A stretch of DNA of 64,000 nucleotides from Sphingomonas hankookensis (GTDB lineage Bacteria; Pseudomonadota; Alphaproteobacteria; Sphingomonadales; Sphingomonadaceae). Shown one piece after another: positions 18,001 through 26,761 of the stretch (position 1 is its first letter; the number at the start of each line of letters is the position of its first letter). The stretch covers positions 62,001-126,000 of the forward strand of contig NZ_LQQO01000003.1 in assembly GCF_001619955.1 (NCBI RefSeq), given 5' to 3'. Under the pieces are notes generated by a model. It was given only the letters and a program-made list of their open reading frames with translations. It did not search any database and was not told where the DNA came from. Position numbers and translations under genes: made by a program.

Positions 18001-18039
18001 ACGCCTCCGTCGCCGGCACCCGATTATGCCGGCAGGCGT
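18001..18039 (-). promoter_or_regulatory. Hairpin overlapping the ribosome site of the spike-base gene
   Basis: On the transcript, ACGCCTGCCGGCA pairs with TGCCGGC and, after a 5-nt bulge, AGGCGT. The stem takes in part of the GGAGG ribosome site that lies 6 bases before the ATG at 17997. Just upstream (18040-18070) the sequence is AT-rich, with a CATATA box that could be a -10 element for a separate transcript. Confidence 0.45.
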
Positions 18040-18096
18040 TCCCTATATGTTCAAATTTTATCTGTAGGAAAGTTGTTTCGGGGGGGCGCCTGCCGG

Positions 18097-19014
18097 CTAT
18101 CCGCCCGCATATTCCTTGAAGGCATGGCCGCTCAGCCCGGCGATCCGCCCGAACTGGCGGATGACCCGGCCGGTCGCGCGCAGCCGGCGTCGGCGCGACA
18201 GCACCGACAGCGGCCAGAGCAGCAGCGCCGCGCCGGTCATCGCCAAGGTTCGCGCGACCAGTTTTACCCGCCGCGCGCCACCGGATCGGTTCCAGGCCAC
18301 GATCGTATCGGTGTTGCCGACCCGCCAGATGCGCCGCCATGCCCAGCGCAGCGTGGTGCGATCCGCCGGGACCGCTTCGAACACGTCGGTGGTGTTGGTC
18401 CAGCCGAAGCGGCGCCCTTCGGCCGCCCAACGAGTGTAGAGGTCGAGGTCCTCGCCGCCGATCTGGTTCAGCCGCGTGTCGAACCGGGGGGCGGGGGTCG
18501 TTTCCCACAGGCGGCGATCGGCAACCGCCGATGTCAGGCTGAACAGCATCGACGTCGGCCCGTCGTCGCGACTCTCCGGCTGGAACACGAACAGCGCATC
18601 GTTCCAGTGCGGCGGGGCGCCATCGAACTGGTAGCGGACCGGCGCGCCGGTAATGTCCGCGCCGTGCCGGCGATGCGCCGCCAGCAGCCTGGCCAGCCAG
18701 TCGGGGGCGACCCATTGGTCGTCGTCCAGCATCGCGACATGCGTCGCCGCGTCCACCGCCAGCGCGTGGTCGACCAGCGCGTTGCGGGCATGGCACAAGC
18801 CGGGCGTGTCGACGACAAAGGCATCGATCGCATGGGGGTATCCGGCCGCAAGCATCGCTTCAGCCATGGCGACGCCCTCGTGGCGAACGCGGTCATTGTC
18901 GGCGATGACGACGGTCATCGGCGGCGCATCGACCTGCACCGCCAGGGAGTCGAGCAGTTTGCGCAACTGGTCCGGGCGACGGTAGGTCGGCACGGCGATG
19001 ACGACATGGGTCAT
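18097..19014 (-). CDS. GT2 family glycosyltransferase
   Basis: 305 residues. The N-terminus HVVIAVPTYRRPDQLRKLL is the GT2 nucleotide-binding start. Other motifs are VIADND, LDDDQWVAPDWL (DXD-type) and GGEDLDLYTRW (catalytic-base ED region). A hydrophobic C-terminal segment (about 260-280) may tether it to the membrane. The ATG at 19014 overlaps the stop of the upstream acyltransferase as ATGA, so it is translationally coupled; the longer open frame to 19317 is only shadow. It is the third gene of the minus-strand block WecG - acyltransferase - GT2, with the spike-like pair 99 bases downstream. Confidence 0.87.
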   Translation of the reverse strand: MTHVVIAVPTYRRPDQLRKLLDSLAVQVDAPPMTVVIADNDRVRHEGVAMAEAMLAAGYPHAIDAFVVDTPGLCHARNALVDHALAVDAATHVAMLDDDQWVAPDWLARLLAAHRRHGADITGAPVRYQFDGAPPHWNDALFVFQPESRDDGPTSMLFSLTSAVADRRLWETTPAPRFDTRLNQIGGEDLDLYTRWAAEGRRFGWTNTTDVFEAVPADRTTLRWAWRRIWRVGNTDTIVAWNRSGGARRVKLVARTLAMTGAALLLWPLSVLSRRRRLRATGRVIRQFGRIAGLSGHAFKEYAGG

Positions 19015-20084
19015 GCCGGTACTCCGGCCATGGGGCGCAGGGGACGGCTGGCCCGCCACAGCAGGATGCGACGGCCCGGCACCTCGATCCCGCGATAGCT
19101 CAGCTCGCAAAAGATCAGCGTGCCGACAATCAGCAGCAGATAGGCGACCGCGTCGATCTGCGTGACGCCCGCCCGATGCAGCATCCCGACGATCCAGGCA
19201 CCCATGTCCCGGAACAGTGGATGCCAGAGGTAGAGCGAATAGGAGGTGACGCCCAACCGCAGGATTACCGGGTTCGCGAGGATCGCCCGAACCGCCCGGC
19301 CCTCGAAGAAGCAGCACAGGATCAGCACCGGCAGCAACAGGACGACGATCAGGTCACCTTCCGGCACCAGGAATGCGAGCGCGATCATGGCGCAGACGAT
19401 GCCGAACGCCCGGTCACCGCTCAGCCGCGCCCGCACGGCGGGATGGTCGGCGAAACCATACGCCACCACGCCCAGCGTGAACCCGCCCAGACAGCGCAGC
19501 ACCGGCAGGATCGAGGTGCGCTGCACAACGTCCATCGGCCCCTGGATGCCGATCCCCGACAGTGCGACCAGCGCCAGCAATGCGACGGCGCCAACCACCA
19601 ATGCGAGCCGCAGCCGCGATGCGGCGCCGATAGCGATCAGCGGAAACAGCAGATAGGCGACCCATTCGGTACTGACCGACCAGCTGTTACCGGCCAGCGC
19701 GGCAGTACCCAGCCCCCAGGACTGGATCATTACCAGATTGGCGACGACGTCGAACGTACCCGGCCGTCCGCCATCACCGGACATATCGACCATCGCCCGC
19801 AGCAGGAACGCCAAGGTGACGACGAGGTGCAGCGGAAACACCCGGGCCAGCCGCTGCCGCAGGAATGCACCACAGCGCGCAGCAATCGGACGTTCGGCGA
19901 TCATGTCGCGATAGCCGATCGCCATGACGAAGCCGCTCAACACGAAGAACAGGTCGACGCACAGATAGGCCCGATCGAACAGGGTCATTCGAAACGTGGC
20001 AAAGGCCGGCTGCTGCGGGATATGATAGAGCATGACCGCCATCGCCGCGACACCGCGAACGCCGGTCAGCGAATCGACCCGCAT
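19011..20084 (-). CDS. Acyltransferase 3 family membrane protein
   Basis: 357 residues, about 10 transmembrane helices. The family N-terminus RVDSLTGVRGVAAMAVMLYH ends in the conserved His, and CVDLFFVLSGFVMAIGY with FLRQRLARVFPLHLV follow, as in OafA/ExoZ-type O-acyltransferases. It probably adds acyl groups to the EPS repeat unit. The start codon overlaps the WecG stop by one base (TGATG) and its own stop overlaps the GT2 start by 4 bases, so the three genes are a tight operon. Confidence 0.9.
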   Translation of the reverse strand: MRVDSLTGVRGVAAMAVMLYHIPQQPAFATFRMTLFDRAYLCVDLFFVLSGFVMAIGYRDMIAERPIAARCGAFLRQRLARVFPLHLVVTLAFLLRAMVDMSGDGGRPGTFDVVANLVMIQSWGLGTAALAGNSWSVSTEWVAYLLFPLIAIGAASRLRLALVVGAVALLALVALSGIGIQGPMDVVQRTSILPVLRCLGGFTLGVVAYGFADHPAVRARLSGDRAFGIVCAMIALAFLVPEGDLIVVLLLPVLILCCFFEGRAVRAILANPVILRLGVTSYSLYLWHPLFRDMGAWIVGMLHRAGVTQIDAVAYLLLIVGTLIFCELSYRGIEVPGRRILLWRASRPLRPMAGVPA

Positions 20085-20917
20085 CAGCGGGCTTTGGTCG
20101 AACGTGAGGCCTTCAGCTTAAGCACATCCCACAGCCCGAGCGCCAGTGAATGCGGGTTGGTGGTGATGTAGCGCCATGCGAATTTCCGCGGCTCGGTCGC
20201 CATGCGATGCAGCCATTCGAGGTTGGCCGACTGCATCCATTGCGGCGCGCGAGTATATTCGCCGACGAAATAGTTATAGCAGCCGCCACAGGTGACGATC
20301 CAGCCATGGTCCAGCCGGCGGCGCAGCGCGATCGAAAATTGCTGCTCGCGCGGCTTGCCCATCCCGACCCAGATGACGTCGGCCTTCGCCGCGGCGATCT
20401 GTTCGATCACTTCCGCATCCTGTTCGGCCTTGAAATAGCCGTTGCGGCTGCCCGCGATGCGTAGCCGGGGATATTCGCGCTTCAAGAACGCGCAGAACGC
20501 TTGGTTCACCTCTTCGGTGCCGCCCAGGATGTAGAAGGACAGGCCGTCGCGTTCGCAGCGTGCGGCGAAGTCGGTCATCATGTCGGTGGTGGCGCTGCGT
20601 TCCTCGATCGGCGTGCCGGTCAGCCGGGACATGGCGACCCAGACACCGCCATCGGCATGGATCATGTCGGCTTGGTGCAGCGCGTCACGATAGGCACGGT
20701 TCGTCCCCGCCATCGAAATGCCATGGCCGTTGATGTCGAACACCAGTACCGATCCGCGTCCGGCACCGTCGGGACCGCGCTTGCAATCGGCAGCCATCCG
20801 GTCGGTCAGCGCCTGACGACCCGCGGTAACTACCGGAAATCCGGCGATCCTGGTCGTTTCCATGCCGGACCGGTTCGTTGCTGCCTTACCGTTCATCGCG
20901 CTTGCCACCCTTTTCAT
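20084..20917 (-). CDS. WecG/TagA/CpsF (GT26) family glycosyltransferase
   Basis: 277 residues from the ATG at 20917 (AGGGAAGG 8 bases upstream); ATGs at 20896 and 20974 are alternatives. Diagnostic segments are VFDINGHGISMAG, the catalytic-type IHADGGVWVAMSR, YILGGTEEVNQA and WVGMGKPREQQF. The family moves N-acetylmannosamine(uronic acid) or glucuronic-type sugars onto a lipid-linked acceptor at the membrane surface; sphingan loci have a glucuronosyltransferase of this type. As UDP-glucuronate genes are present at 27603 and 30894, a uronic acid donor is plausible but not shown. First gene of the minus-strand operon; the promoter should lie in 20918-21125. Confidence 0.87.
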   Translation of the reverse strand: MKRVASAMNGKAATNRSGMETTRIAGFPVVTAGRQALTDRMAADCKRGPDGAGRGSVLVFDINGHGISMAGTNRAYRDALHQADMIHADGGVWVAMSRLTGTPIEERSATTDMMTDFAARCERDGLSFYILGGTEEVNQAFCAFLKREYPRLRIAGSRNGYFKAEQDAEVIEQIAAAKADVIWVGMGKPREQQFSIALRRRLDHGWIVTCGGCYNYFVGEYTRAPQWMQSANLEWLHRMATEPRKFAWRYITTNPHSLALGLWDVLKLKASRSTKAR

Positions 20918-21125
20918 CGCCCCGGCCTTCCCTATCGAAGCGCAAGGGTCGAAAGCGGCGGGGCTATAGCGCATGCAGCATTTGTTTACTATCCGGTTTG
21001 CGGTGCAGCATTTCGCGGTGTAGTATTATAGCGGGGCAGGGGGATGCCGTCTGCAGGATCGCGGCAAACATGGCGCAGACAGGGTCGGAACTTGTACGAA
21101 CATACTGTGTCGTTAGGGTAGGCGA

Positions 21126-22064
21126 ATGACGAATCTGCAGCCCATGTTTTCGGTGGTCATCCCCGCGTATAATCGCGCGGACAAGATTGGGCCGACGCTG
21201 GCGTCGCTGCAGGCGCAGACCTTTGCCGATTTCGAATGTCTGGTCGTCGATGACGGATCGAAGGACGGCGAGGCGCTGGAACAGGTGATCGTCGCGCTGG
21301 GCGACGATCGTTTCCGCTACATCCGCACCCCCAATCGCGGCGCCAGCGCGGCGCGCAACACCGGCTTCGACGAAGCGCGCGCGCCCTATGTCGCGCTGCT
21401 CGATTCCGACGATCAGTTCTTGCCGAACAAGCTCGAACATGCTGCCGGCATTCTGGCGCAGCAGCCGGGCGACTGCATGCTGTTCACGCAGATCGCCATG
21501 GACCGCGGCACCGGCACCTTCTGGCTGAAGCCGCCGCGCGGTCCCGCTGCCGAGGAGCGGATCGATGAATATCTGTTCTGCGCGCGCGGCTGGGTGCCGA
21601 CCTCGACCATGATCCTGCCGACCCACGTCGCGCGAGAGGTCCGGTTCGACGAATCGCTGCCATCGTCGCAGGATACGGATTTCGCGATCCGGTGCGCGTC
21701 GAGTGGACTGAAATTCGTGTATGTGCCCGAAGCGTTGTCGATCGGTGACGACGTGTTCGACCCGAAGCGCGTGTCGAAACAGCCGAAATATGTGCCCCTG
21801 CTGCAATGGATCGACCGGATGCGCGGCGTGCATGTGTCGGAACGCGCTTATTGGGCGTTTCGCGGTTGGCATGCGGCGCGCGGGGCGGCACGGGCACAGC
21901 GTATTTACGGCGCACGACTGTATTTCCAGTCACTCGTGCATGGCGCCTATCCGCCGAAGCTGGCGCTGGTTGTCGGCGCGCAGGTGCTGCTTCCTACGAC
22001 GGCATATCAGCGTGTTGCCAATGGCATCGCCTATGTCTTCGGGAGGCGTGCGCCGGGGGCCTGA
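21126..22064 (+). CDS. GT2 family glycosyltransferase (paralogue of 14984-15922)
   Basis: 312 residues with MFSVVIPAYNRADKI, VVDDGSKDGE, RNTGFDEARA and LLDSDDQFLPNKL. It matches the GT2 at 14984 along nearly its entire length, including KPPRG, DTDFAIR and the C-terminal GAYPPKLA region (GAYSPRLA in the other). It is divergent from wecG and about 88 bases upstream of the secretion ABC gene. No membrane segment is visible. Donor and acceptor are unknown. Confidence 0.88.
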   Translation: MTNLQPMFSVVIPAYNRADKIGPTLASLQAQTFADFECLVVDDGSKDGEALEQVIVALGDDRFRYIRTPNRGASAARNTGFDEARAPYVALLDSDDQFLPNKLEHAAGILAQQPGDCMLFTQIAMDRGTGTFWLKPPRGPAAEERIDEYLFCARGWVPTSTMILPTHVAREVRFDESLPSSQDTDFAIRCASSGLKFVYVPEALSIGDDVFDPKRVSKQPKYVPLLQWIDRMRGVHVSERAYWAFRGWHAARGAARAQRIYGARLYFQSLVHGAYPPKLALVVGAQVLLPTTAYQRVANGIAYVFGRRAPGA

Positions 22065-22094
22065 GGCGCCCCGGCAATCAGCGGAATCTTAACG

Positions 22095-22146
22095 ACTTTC
22101 AACTAGGCTGACGGCCTGCGGATGCTCATGTCCGCCTGTTGAAAGT
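22095..22146 (+). promoter_or_regulatory. Nested inverted repeat in the leader of the secretion ABC gene
   Basis: ACTTTCAAC (22095-22103) and GTTGAAAGT (22138-22146) form a perfect 9-bp outer arm, enclosing a GCGGA/TCCGC 5-bp inner arm with an 8-nt loop. The right arm ends 6 bases before the ATG at 22153. It could be an operator or a structured leader that affects ribosome access; no strong Shine-Dalgarno is present. Confidence 0.45.
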
Positions 22147-22152
22147 TTGCGG

Positions 22153-23910
22153 ATGATCCCCGTTTCCTCGGCCGGGCACGTCCCGCCGCTTGCGCGTTCG
22201 CGCCTGAGCATCGCCCTGCGCGGCTGCCGGACGCATCTTGTCGCGGCTGCGGTGTTCAGCGCGATCGGCAATCTGCTCTACCTCGCGCCGTCGCTGTACA
22301 TGCTGCAGGTCTATGACCGCGTGCTGCCCAGCCGAGGTCTCGGCACGCTGGCGGCGCTGAGCGTCCTGATGCTCGGCGCGCTGGCGGCGCTGGCGGTGTT
22401 CGAATGGCTGCGCTCGCGCGTGCTGATCCGCGCGTCGGTACAGGCGGAGCGGATGCTGGCCGGGCCGGCGCTGCGCGTCGCGCTCAGCCAGCCGTCGCTG
22501 TCGCGGCTCGAACGCGGCGAGGTGATGCGCGACGTCGACACGCTGCGCCAGGCGATTTCCAGTCCGGCGATCTTCGCCGCGCTCGATGCGCCGTGGACCC
22601 CGATCTACATCCTCGTCGGCTTCCTGCTCCACCCGCTGCTCGGCGCGTCAATGGTGGTGTCGGGTGTCCTGCTGGTCGGGCTCGCCTGGCTGAACGAGAA
22701 GCGAACTGCCGAGCCGATGAAGCAGGCGAGCGAGGCGCAGAGCATCGCCTATGCCCGGCTCAACCACGGCGTCGCCCATGCGTCCGAAGTCCGCGCGCTC
22801 GGCATGGTCGATACGCTGGCTGCCCGGCACGAACGCGACCGCGGCATCGCCGGCCTGCTGCAACTGCGTGCGAGCTTCGCCGGCAGCAGCCTGCAGGCGG
22901 CGATCAAGTTCGTCCGGCTGGCGCTGCAATCGGGTGCGCTGGCGCTGGGCGCGGTGCTGGTCGTCGACGATGCGATTTCGGCCAGCGCGATCATCGTCGC
23001 TTCGCTGCTGACCGCACGCGCGCTGGCGCCGATCGATCAGCTGGTCGCGGGATGGAAGACGATCGTGCAGGCACGGGTCGCCCATGGCCGGCTCGACCGC
23101 CTGCTGTCGCTGCCGTCGAGCGACACGCCCGATCGCACCAATCTGCCGGCACCCAAGGGGGCGATCACGCTCGAATCGGTCGGCATCGCCGCACCGCTCG
23201 ACGGGCGGCCCATCCTGTCGGGGATCGACGGTGCGATCGGTGCCGGTGAGGTGATCGGCATCGCCGGCCCCAGCGGGTCGGGCAAGTCGACGCTGCTGCG
23301 CGCGATCGTCGGCGCGGTCGATATCGATGCCGGCCATGTCCGCTTCGACGGGATCAGCCGAACCGACTGGGACCGCGAACGGCTGGCCCGCTATGTCGGG
23401 TATATGCCGCAGGACCCGGTGCTGTTTCACGGGACGGTGAAGGAAAATATCGTCCGTTTCTATGTCGGGCTCGACGCCGCCGGCGCGGCGCTGCTGGACG
23501 AGGCGGCGATCGGCGCCGCCAAGGCAGCGGGCGCACACGACATGATTACCGCGCTGCCACAGGGTTATGACACCATCCTCGGCGTCGGCGGAACCGGCCT
23601 GTCCGGCGGGCAGGCGCAGCGTGTCGCGCTTGCCCGCGCGCTGTTCGGCAATCCGGCGATCCTCGTGCTCGACGAACCGACCGCGCATCTCGACACGGCG
23701 GGCAAGAAGGCGCTGGCGCGGCTGTTGGCCTTGCTGCGACAGGATCAGCGTACCATCCTGTTCGCCAGCCACGACCCCGACCTGCTCGCTGCGTCCGACC
23801 GGCTGATGCTGCTCGATCAGGGGCGGATCGAACGGTTCGGCCCCCTTTTCGGCCTCCGGTCGCGGCGCAAGCCCGACCAGGAGCAGCCGACCTCGTTCGC
23901 AAAGGCGTAA
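22153..23910 (+). CDS. Type I secretion ABC transporter, PrtD/AtrD-like
   Basis: 585 residues; a TTG two codons upstream is an alternative start. The N-terminal half has six membrane helices including YMLQVYDRVLPSRG, the hallmark of type I secretion permease-ATPases, and lacks a C39 peptidase domain. The ATPase half has Walker A GPSGSGKST, Q-loop YMPQDPVLFHGTV, signature LSGGQAQR, Walker B ILVLDEPTAHLD and the H-loop SHD. It works with the HlyD-type protein 5 bases downstream and an outer-membrane TolC-type pore that is not in this window. The obvious substrate is the RTX-GH16 protein at 1-3005. Sphingan loci carry an equivalent pair (atrD/atrB). Confidence 0.92.
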   Translation: MIPVSSAGHVPPLARSRLSIALRGCRTHLVAAAVFSAIGNLLYLAPSLYMLQVYDRVLPSRGLGTLAALSVLMLGALAALAVFEWLRSRVLIRASVQAERMLAGPALRVALSQPSLSRLERGEVMRDVDTLRQAISSPAIFAALDAPWTPIYILVGFLLHPLLGASMVVSGVLLVGLAWLNEKRTAEPMKQASEAQSIAYARLNHGVAHASEVRALGMVDTLAARHERDRGIAGLLQLRASFAGSSLQAAIKFVRLALQSGALALGAVLVVDDAISASAIIVASLLTARALAPIDQLVAGWKTIVQARVAHGRLDRLLSLPSSDTPDRTNLPAPKGAITLESVGIAAPLDGRPILSGIDGAIGAGEVIGIAGPSGSGKSTLLRAIVGAVDIDAGHVRFDGISRTDWDRERLARYVGYMPQDPVLFHGTVKENIVRFYVGLDAAGAALLDEAAIGAAKAAGAHDMITALPQGYDTILGVGGTGLSGGQAQRVALARALFGNPAILVLDEPTAHLDTAGKKALARLLALLRQDQRTILFASHDPDLLAASDRLMLLDQGRIERFGPLFGLRSRRKPDQEQPTSFAKA

Positions 23911-23914
23911 CCCC

Positions 23915-25288
23915 ATGGATTTTTCGACCACCATCGACCGGCTGCGACCGTCGCCCTCGGCCACGCCGCGCCGCGCCCGTGCGCTGCACGATCCGGGGCG
24001 GGAGGTGCGCGCGGGGGCGGCCTTGGCCGCAGTTCTCGTGCTGGGCGTCGGCGGCTGGGCCGTCGTCAGCCATCTCGACGCGGCGGTCGTGGGGCAGGGG
24101 GTCATCCGCCTCGCCGATTCGCGACGGGTCGTGCAGGCGCCCGCCGCCGGCATCGTCTCGGCGGTCCATGTCGCCAATGGCGCGACATTGCGCGCCGGGC
24201 AGAAGGTGATCGATTTCACCACTTCCGATGCGCTGGCGCAGGAACGGGCGCTCGCCGCCCGTGCGCTGGGGCTGCAGGCGGAGATCGCCCGGCTGGAAGC
24301 CGATCTGCGCGGCGAATCGCGCGTGCCGGCACCCGCCGGCTTTGCGGGCCTGCAAGGTGCCGATCAGGCGCAGGCACAGGCGGCGCTGGCCGCGCAACAG
24401 GCGCAGCTGGACGCCGAACGCGCGCTGCAACGCTCCGAAGCTGCGGTGATGGCCGACCGTTCGCGCCAGATCGCGCATCAGATCGACGGCGTCGGCGAAC
24501 GCCTCGCCTCGCTGCGCCAGCAGGAAGCGCTCAGCCGCGACGAACTGGCGGGTTATCAGCGGCTCTATGAAAAGGGCCTGTCGACGCGTACGCGCCTGCT
24601 GGCGCTGCAACGCTCGGTCGCCGATCTGGGCGGGGCGGCGGGCAGCAGCCGCGCCGACATCGCGCGGTTGCGGACGCAGGTGGGCGAGACGCGGTTGCAG
24701 TTGCAACAGATGCGCAACGAACGCATGGCGGCGGCCGCCGACCGGCTGCGCCTCGCGCGGACCGAACTCGACACGGTGCTGCCCGGCTGGCGCGCGGCGC
24801 GGGCGGAATTGCAGCGGATGACGGTCCATGCGCCGATCGCCGGCACGGTATCGGCGACCCATCTGCCGGTGCCGGGATCGGTCGTCGCCGCCGGTGCGTC
24901 GCTGCTGGAGATCGTGCCCGACGCCCGCACCATGGCGGTCGAGATGCGCGTGCCGATCAACGAAGCCGCCGACCTGCGCCCGGGTCAGGCGGCACGGGTA
25001 CGGATGGTGGGGCCGGGGATGCAGACGCTGCCCCCGCTCGACGCGGCGGTCACGCGGGTGTCGGCCGACAGCGTGCAGGACGACCGCACCGGGGCGTCCT
25101 ATTATGTCGTCACCGTGCGGGTGTCGCCGGCTGCGGCGCAGGCGGCGGTCCGTTCGGGCAATTTCGCCGGCGGCGTCCGCGCGGGCATGCCGGTCGAGGT
25201 GATGATCCCCACCCAGTCGCGCACCGCGCTCGACTTCCTGCTGGGGCCGCTCCTTTCGCGCAGCGGAAGCGTGTTCGCGCAGCGCTGA
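23915..25288 (+). CDS. Type I secretion membrane fusion protein, HlyD/AtrB-like
   Basis: 457 residues. A single N-terminal membrane helix lies at about 35-55 (AALAAVLVLGVGGWAVV), followed by a lipoyl-like half (GQGVIRLADSRRVVQAP), a long coiled-coil hairpin at about 105-290 rich in Ala/Gln/Arg/Leu, the second lipoyl half (VHAPIAGTVSATHLPVPG) and a beta-barrel domain. It bridges the ABC transporter to the outer-membrane pore. It begins 5 bases after the ABC stop and is followed by a strong terminator, so it closes the secretion transcript. Confidence 0.92.
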   Translation: MDFSTTIDRLRPSPSATPRRARALHDPGREVRAGAALAAVLVLGVGGWAVVSHLDAAVVGQGVIRLADSRRVVQAPAAGIVSAVHVANGATLRAGQKVIDFTTSDALAQERALAARALGLQAEIARLEADLRGESRVPAPAGFAGLQGADQAQAQAALAAQQAQLDAERALQRSEAAVMADRSRQIAHQIDGVGERLASLRQQEALSRDELAGYQRLYEKGLSTRTRLLALQRSVADLGGAAGSSRADIARLRTQVGETRLQLQQMRNERMAAAADRLRLARTELDTVLPGWRAARAELQRMTVHAPIAGTVSATHLPVPGSVVAAGASLLEIVPDARTMAVEMRVPINEAADLRPGQAARVRMVGPGMQTLPPLDAAVTRVSADSVQDDRTGASYYVVTVRVSPAAAQAAVRSGNFAGGVRAGMPVEVMIPTQSRTALDFLLGPLLSRSGSVFAQR

Positions 25289-25310
25289 TCGATCGCCATA
25301 GTCGGACACG

Positions 25311-25349
25311 AAAACGCCGCCCGTTCCACGCTGGAACGGGCGGCGTTTT
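25311..25349. terminator. Strong bidirectional intrinsic terminator
   Basis: A perfect 18-bp stem, AAAACGCCGCCCGTTCCA against TGGAACGGGCGGCGTTTT, with a CGC loop. A and T runs on opposite ends make it work for both the plus-strand HlyD-type gene and the convergent minus-strand sugar transferase. Confidence 0.92.
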
Positions 25350-25378
25350 GTTTGGCCGGCGCTACATGGCGCGACCGA

Positions 25379-26761
25379 TCAATAGGTGTTCTTGTGGACC
25401 AGCACCTTCAACGTCATGACGACGATGGTCAGGTCGAGCCAGAACGACCATTTCGAGATATATTCGAGGTCGGCCTGCAGGCGCCCGGTCAGATCCTCCT
25501 CCTGGTGCGTCGCCCCGCGGAATCCGCGCACCTGCGCCAGTCCGGTGATGCCGGGCTTCAGCGCGTGGCGGTGCCAGTAACGCTCGTCGATGTCCCAGAA
25601 CAGCCGCTCGCCCGCCGTCGAGCCCAGCGCGTGCGGGCGCGGGCCGACGATGCTCATCTGCCCCATCAGCACGTTGAACAGCTGCGGCAGTTCGTCGATG
25701 CTGGTCCGGCGGATGAAATATCCGACGCGGGTGATGCGATCGTCGTCGCGGCGCGTCGACTGGCTGCCGCTGGCATCGCTCATGTCGGTGCGCATGCTGC
25801 GGAACTTCAGGATGTCGAAGAACGCATTGCCCTGACCCACGCGGCGCTGGCGGAACAGCACCGGCCCCCGGCTGTCGAGCTTGATCGCCAGCGCGACCAT
25901 CGCCAGCGCCGGCGCCATCAGGATCAGCACCGGGATGCAGAACATCAGGTCGAACGCGCGCTTAGCGATCGCCTTGCGCAGCTGCAACGGGCCGACCGAC
26001 ACCAGCAGGGTCGGCGCGCGTTCCAGCTTCGACACCCCCAGCGCGCCGAACTGGTCGATTTCCTGCGCGATGATCTCGCCGCGGACATTGGCGCCCTTCA
26101 GCATCATGGCCCATGCCTTGCGCTCCTCGAACGGGCAGGCGATGACCACGCGTTCGCATCCGCCGATCAGGTTGCTGAACATGTTCAGCATCGCCGGATC
26201 CTTCAGGTCGGGCCGCAACCCCACCGTATCGGTATCGAAATGGCGGAAGCCGTCGGGAATCCGGGCGTCCACCCGGTCGCGGATCAGCAGCTGATAGACC
26301 AGCTTCGCGCGCAGCCGCAGCTGGACATAGGCGGCCATGATCTGCCGGAACACGATCAGCAGGATCGATCCCGACACCATGGTGATGATCAGTTGCAACC
26401 GCGACAGGTCGCGATCGAGACGGAAGAAATAGGCGATCAGGAAGAAGGTCGCATAGGTGAACATCAGCGACCGGATCGCCGGCCCGGTTTCCACCGCCAG
26501 CCGGTCGTTGATGCCGACCGAAAAGGCGCCGGCGTTGAACGCGATGACCGAATACATCGCCGCCGCGACGATGAACATCGGCACATATTGCGCCTCGGGC
26601 CGCATCAGCAGCGCGGGCAGGGCGAACCCGATACCGATCGCGGTGACGTCGACCAGCAGCATGACGATATATAGTCGGACCCGCACGGAGTGCGGCTGTC
26701 CCCAGAACGCCGAAAACTTGCGTTCGTCCGTCCTGCCAGGATTGGCCAATCGCGCGTCCAT
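25379..26761 (-). CDS. Undecaprenyl-phosphate sugar phosphotransferase (WcaJ/GumD/GelB type)
   Basis: 460 residues; initiates repeat-unit synthesis by moving a sugar-1-phosphate to undecaprenyl phosphate at the inner membrane. It has four or five N-terminal helices (about 25-150), a central CoA-binding-like domain (about 165-255) and a C-terminal bacterial sugar transferase domain beginning [16 protein letters not shown] with [41 protein letters not shown] and GPRPHA. The start at 26761 has AAGGGAAG about 12 bases upstream; an open extension to 27028 has no family-like sequence. In sphingans the equivalent adds glucose; the sugar here is inferred. Transcribed from the divergent region shared with the PilZ gene. 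Confidence 0.92.
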   Translation of the reverse strand: MDARLANPGRTDERKFSAFWGQPHSVRVRLYIVMLLVDVTAIGIGFALPALLMRPEAQYVPMFIVAAAMYSVIAFNAGAFSVGINDRLAVETGPAIRSLMFTYATFFLIAYFFRLDRDLSRLQLIITMVSGSILLIVFRQIMAAYVQLRLRAKLVYQLLIRDRVDARIPDGFRHFDTDTVGLRPDLKDPAMLNMFSNLIGGCERVVIACPFEERKAWAMMLKGANVRGEIIAQEIDQFGALGVSKLERAPTLLVSVGPLQLRKAIAKRAFDLMFCIPVLILMAPALAMVALAIKLDSRGPVLFRQRRVGQGNAFFDILKFRSMRTDMSDASGSQSTRRDDDRITRVGYFIRRTSIDELPQLFNVLMGQMSIVGPRPHALGSTAGERLFWDIDERYWHRHALKPGITGLAQVRGFRGATHQEEDLTGRLQADLEYISKWSFWLDLTIVVMTLKVLVHKNTY

